From: Paenarthrobacter nitroguajacolicus
Lineage (GTDB): Bacteria > Actinomycetota > Actinomycetes > Actinomycetales > Micrococcaceae
Assembly (NCBI RefSeq): GCF_029952445.1
Contig: NZ_JAQPPK010000005.1
Location: 1 to 64,000 of the forward strand
Direction of reading: 5' to 3'
Length of the DNA stretch: 64,000 nucleotides
The position numbers and the translations under genes were made by a program. The notes beneath the pieces are model-generated. The model was not told the DNA's origin, made no database searches, and was given only the letters and a program-made list of their open reading frames with translations. Within the stretch, counting starts at the first letter, position 1. Each line of letters opens with the position of its first letter. Shown here in pieces: positions 62,286-64,000 of the stretch.

Positions 62286-63216
62286 TGGTCTGGACTCTCC
62301 TCTGGCTGGTAAGTGGAAGTCCCATCGTAATCACTTCTCCAAAGACTTCGTCCGGATCCAACCGCCGGAGTTCCTCGGCGAGGCAATCCTTGAGGCTTCG
62401 GCGGGGAAGAGTGATACGCTGCGCCGGCTGGCCCGGCTGTGTCAGCTCCGCCACGGACAGCCCCGGGCGGAACAGCTGGACGTCACCGCTGGCGCGGGTC
62501 AGCCTGACACGGCGGATGCCGGTGCCTGCAGGGTCCGCGACGATGGTCACGGGCGCCTGCAGCGCCAAGCTCAACCAGGCGGCCAGCAAAAGGGTGCTGG
62601 GGGAGTCCGAAGCGCCTTCTACTGCCACGGCTGAAACAGGATCTCCGTCCACTTGGTCAAAGACTGCAGCAAGCTGCATGCGCCAGTTGGTCAGGCGGGT
62701 CCATGCGAGGTCGGTGTCGCCGGCCTTGTACGTGGCCCGGATGTTCTCCAGTGCAAGGCGGGGATCGGGCTCGTTGGCCGAGTCCGTGATGCGACGGTGG
62801 GCGATGCGGCCGATCGAGGTTTCGCAAGCGCTCTCCGGGGCGCCGTGCGGCCACCAGGCAACGATCGGCGCGTCCGGCAGGAGGAGGGCGGCCACCAGGG
62901 ATTCGCTTTCGTGGGCCATGTGGCCGTGACCGCGAAGCACGATGACCTCAGACGCGCCGGCGTCGCCACCAACACGGATCTGGGCGTCGAGGCGGTCGGG
63001 GCCTTCAGCGCCGGCATCGGCAAGGACAATGATCCGGCACGGGTGTTCCCGGCTGGCTTCATTGGCCGCTTCGATGGCTTCCTCTTCCTGGCCCGACTTG
63101 GTCACCACCACAAGGGTCAGCACCCGGCCCAGGGCAATCACGCCGCCCTGTTCGCGCAGCGACATGATCTTCTTGGAGATCTTGGAGGTAGTGGTATCGG
63201 GAAGATCTACGATCAT
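62275..63216 (-). CDS. opcA: Glucose-6-phosphate dehydrogenase assembly protein OpcA
   Basis: A 313-residue OpcA protein that activates or assembles glucose-6-phosphate dehydrogenase in actinobacteria and cyanobacteria. MIVDLPDTTTSKISKKI at the start, ASREHPCRIIVL and VVAWWPHGAP-like 'PIVAWWPHGAPES' are conserved. The ATG overlaps the zwf stop codon by 4 bp (ATGA), and its end overlaps pgl. The operon order zwf-opcA-pgl follows the usual actinobacterial pattern. Confidence 0.95.
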   Translation of the reverse strand: MIVDLPDTTTSKISKKIMSLREQGGVIALGRVLTLVVVTKSGQEEEAIEAANEASREHPCRIIVLADAGAEGPDRLDAQIRVGGDAGASEVIVLRGHGHMAHESESLVAALLLPDAPIVAWWPHGAPESACETSIGRIAHRRITDSANEPDPRLALENIRATYKAGDTDLAWTRLTNWRMQLAAVFDQVDGDPVSAVAVEGASDSPSTLLLAAWLSLALQAPVTIVADPAGTGIRRVRLTRASGDVQLFRPGLSVAELTQPGQPAQRITLPRRSLKDCLAEELRRLDPDEVFGEVITMGLPLTSQRRVQTSAR

Positions 63217-64000
63217 GGCCTTCTCCAGGTTCGTCCGTCACGGGCAAGAAGCGCATCGGCGGATGCCGGTCCCCAGCTGCCTGGTGCGTAAGGTTGCGGT
63301 TGCTCATCCAGCCCGGCCCAGTAGTCCTCGAACGGGTCCAGGATCTTCCAGGACAGTTCCACTTCCTGGTGCCGCGGGAAGAGCGGCGGCTCGCCCAGGA
63401 GCACGTCCAGGATGAGTCGTTCGTAGGCTTCAGGGCTGGACTCGGTGAAGGAGTGCCCGTAGCCGAAGTCCATGGTCACGTCGCGGACTTCCATCTGCGT
63501 CCCGGGGACTTTGGAACCGAAACGGATCGTGGCACCCTCATCGGGCTGGACACGGATCACCACGGCGTTCTGCCCGAAATCGTCCTCTCCGTGGTCACGG
63601 AAGAGCAGGTTCGGCGCGCGCTTGAATACCACCGCGATCTCGGTGACGCGCCGGCCCAGGCGCTTTCCGGCACGCAGGTAGAACGGAACTCCGTTCCAGC
63701 GGCGGGTGTTGATGTCCACGCGAATGGCAGCGTAGGTCTCGGTCTTGGAATCGGCGGGGATACCGTCCTCGTCCAAATAGCCAAGGACCTCCTCGCCGCC
63801 TTGCCAACCACCAGTGAACTGGCCCCGCGCCGAGTGGGTGGAGAGGTCCTCAGGCAACTTGACCGCAGCCAGGACCTTTTCCTTCTCAGCACGCAGGTCG
63901 TCCGCATTGAACGAAATCGGCTCTTCCATGGCCGTCAGCGCCAGAAGCTGCAGCAAGTGGTTCTGGATGACGTCGCGGGCTGCACCCACGCCGTCGTAAT
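63213..64000 (-). CDS. zwf: Glucose-6-phosphate dehydrogenase, C-terminal part, cut by window edge
   Basis: About 260 C-terminal residues of glucose-6-phosphate dehydrogenase, running off the right edge; the frame is open through YDGVGAARDVIQNHLLQLL. The remaining conserved parts are FYLRAGKRLGRRVTEIAVVF, which holds substrate-binding residues, and YERLILDVLLGEPPLFPRHQ near the C-terminus. The N-terminal NADP-binding domain and the catalytic RIDHYLGK-type motif lie outside the window. It catalyses the first step of the oxidative pentose phosphate pathway. Confidence 0.96.
   Translation of the reverse strand, partial: YDGVGAARDVIQNHLLQLLALTAMEEPISFNADDLRAEKEKVLAAVKLPEDLSTHSARGQFTGGWQGGEEVLGYLDEDGIPADSKTETYAAIRVDINTRRWNGVPFYLRAGKRLGRRVTEIAVVFKRAPNLLFRDHGEDDFGQNAVVIRVQPDEGATIRFGSKVPGTQMEVRDVTMDFGYGHSFTESSPEAYERLILDVLLGEPPLFPRHQEVELSWKILDPFEDYWAGLDEQPQPYAPGSWGPASADALLARDGRTWRRP

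Overview
The window looks like chromosomal core sequence of a high-GC Gram-positive actinobacterium, most likely Micrococcaceae (Arthrobacter or Paenarthrobacter type). The evidence is lineage-typical genes (whiA, rbpA, opcA, EF-G2-like, a Ski2-like helicase of the DUF3516 type, a coaE-grpB fusion, a four-domain rpsA), very GC-rich third codon positions, many GTG starts, and at least fourteen apparently leaderless genes with a TANNNT -10 element 6-7 nt before the start codon. The species call is inference. I saw no rRNA, tRNA, insertion sequence, prophage or CRISPR array.

Left part (1-13 kb): the N-terminus of a DUF222/HNH-type protein cut by the window edge, a gene-free stretch with an 18-bp tandem repeat and a perfect inverted repeat, a zinc alcohol dehydrogenase, helicase HrpB, an amidohydrolase with an APC-family permease opposite a TetR regulator, a small M50-like membrane protein, an EF-G paralogue, an alpha/beta hydrolase and a stand-alone LigD-type polymerase.

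13-31 kb: a YciO/Sua5 protein; an ABC transporter operon starting with a LolA-like secreted protein behind a tiny leader ORF; an N-acetylglucosamine-kinase-like gene divergent from a DasR-like regulator around a dre-like palindrome; the tryptophan-to-anthranilate genes kynA and kynU followed by a PaaX-like regulator; a Pit phosphate transporter with a small partner; an uncharacterised lipoprotein/membrane-protein pair; a RibD-C reductase-like gene, a thioesterase, polA and an Eis-like acetyltransferase.

31-53 kb: rpsA with a strong promoter and structured leader; yigZ and coaE-grpB with overlapping divergent -10 boxes; uvrB; terC behind a manganese (yybP-ykoY) riboswitch; an MFS exporter; a proline iminopeptidase-like hydrolase, a GNAT, a CaiB-type CoA transferase and the DUF3516-type helicase; a trans-aconitate methyltransferase; a small GntR; uvrA with an SOS box; a HAD phosphatase, an acyltransferase and uvrC. 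The three nucleotide-excision genes and polA therefore lie within about 27 kb.

53-64 kb: the conserved rapZ-yvcK-whiA set, sodA, the glycolytic run gap-pgk-tpiA with secG, then rbpA converging on the oxidative pentose-phosphate operon zwf-opcA-pgl. Most of the window is ordinary core genome. The least explained parts are the LolA-like ABC operon, the lipoprotein/membrane pair, the repeats at 290-361, and the divergent leaderless promoters.
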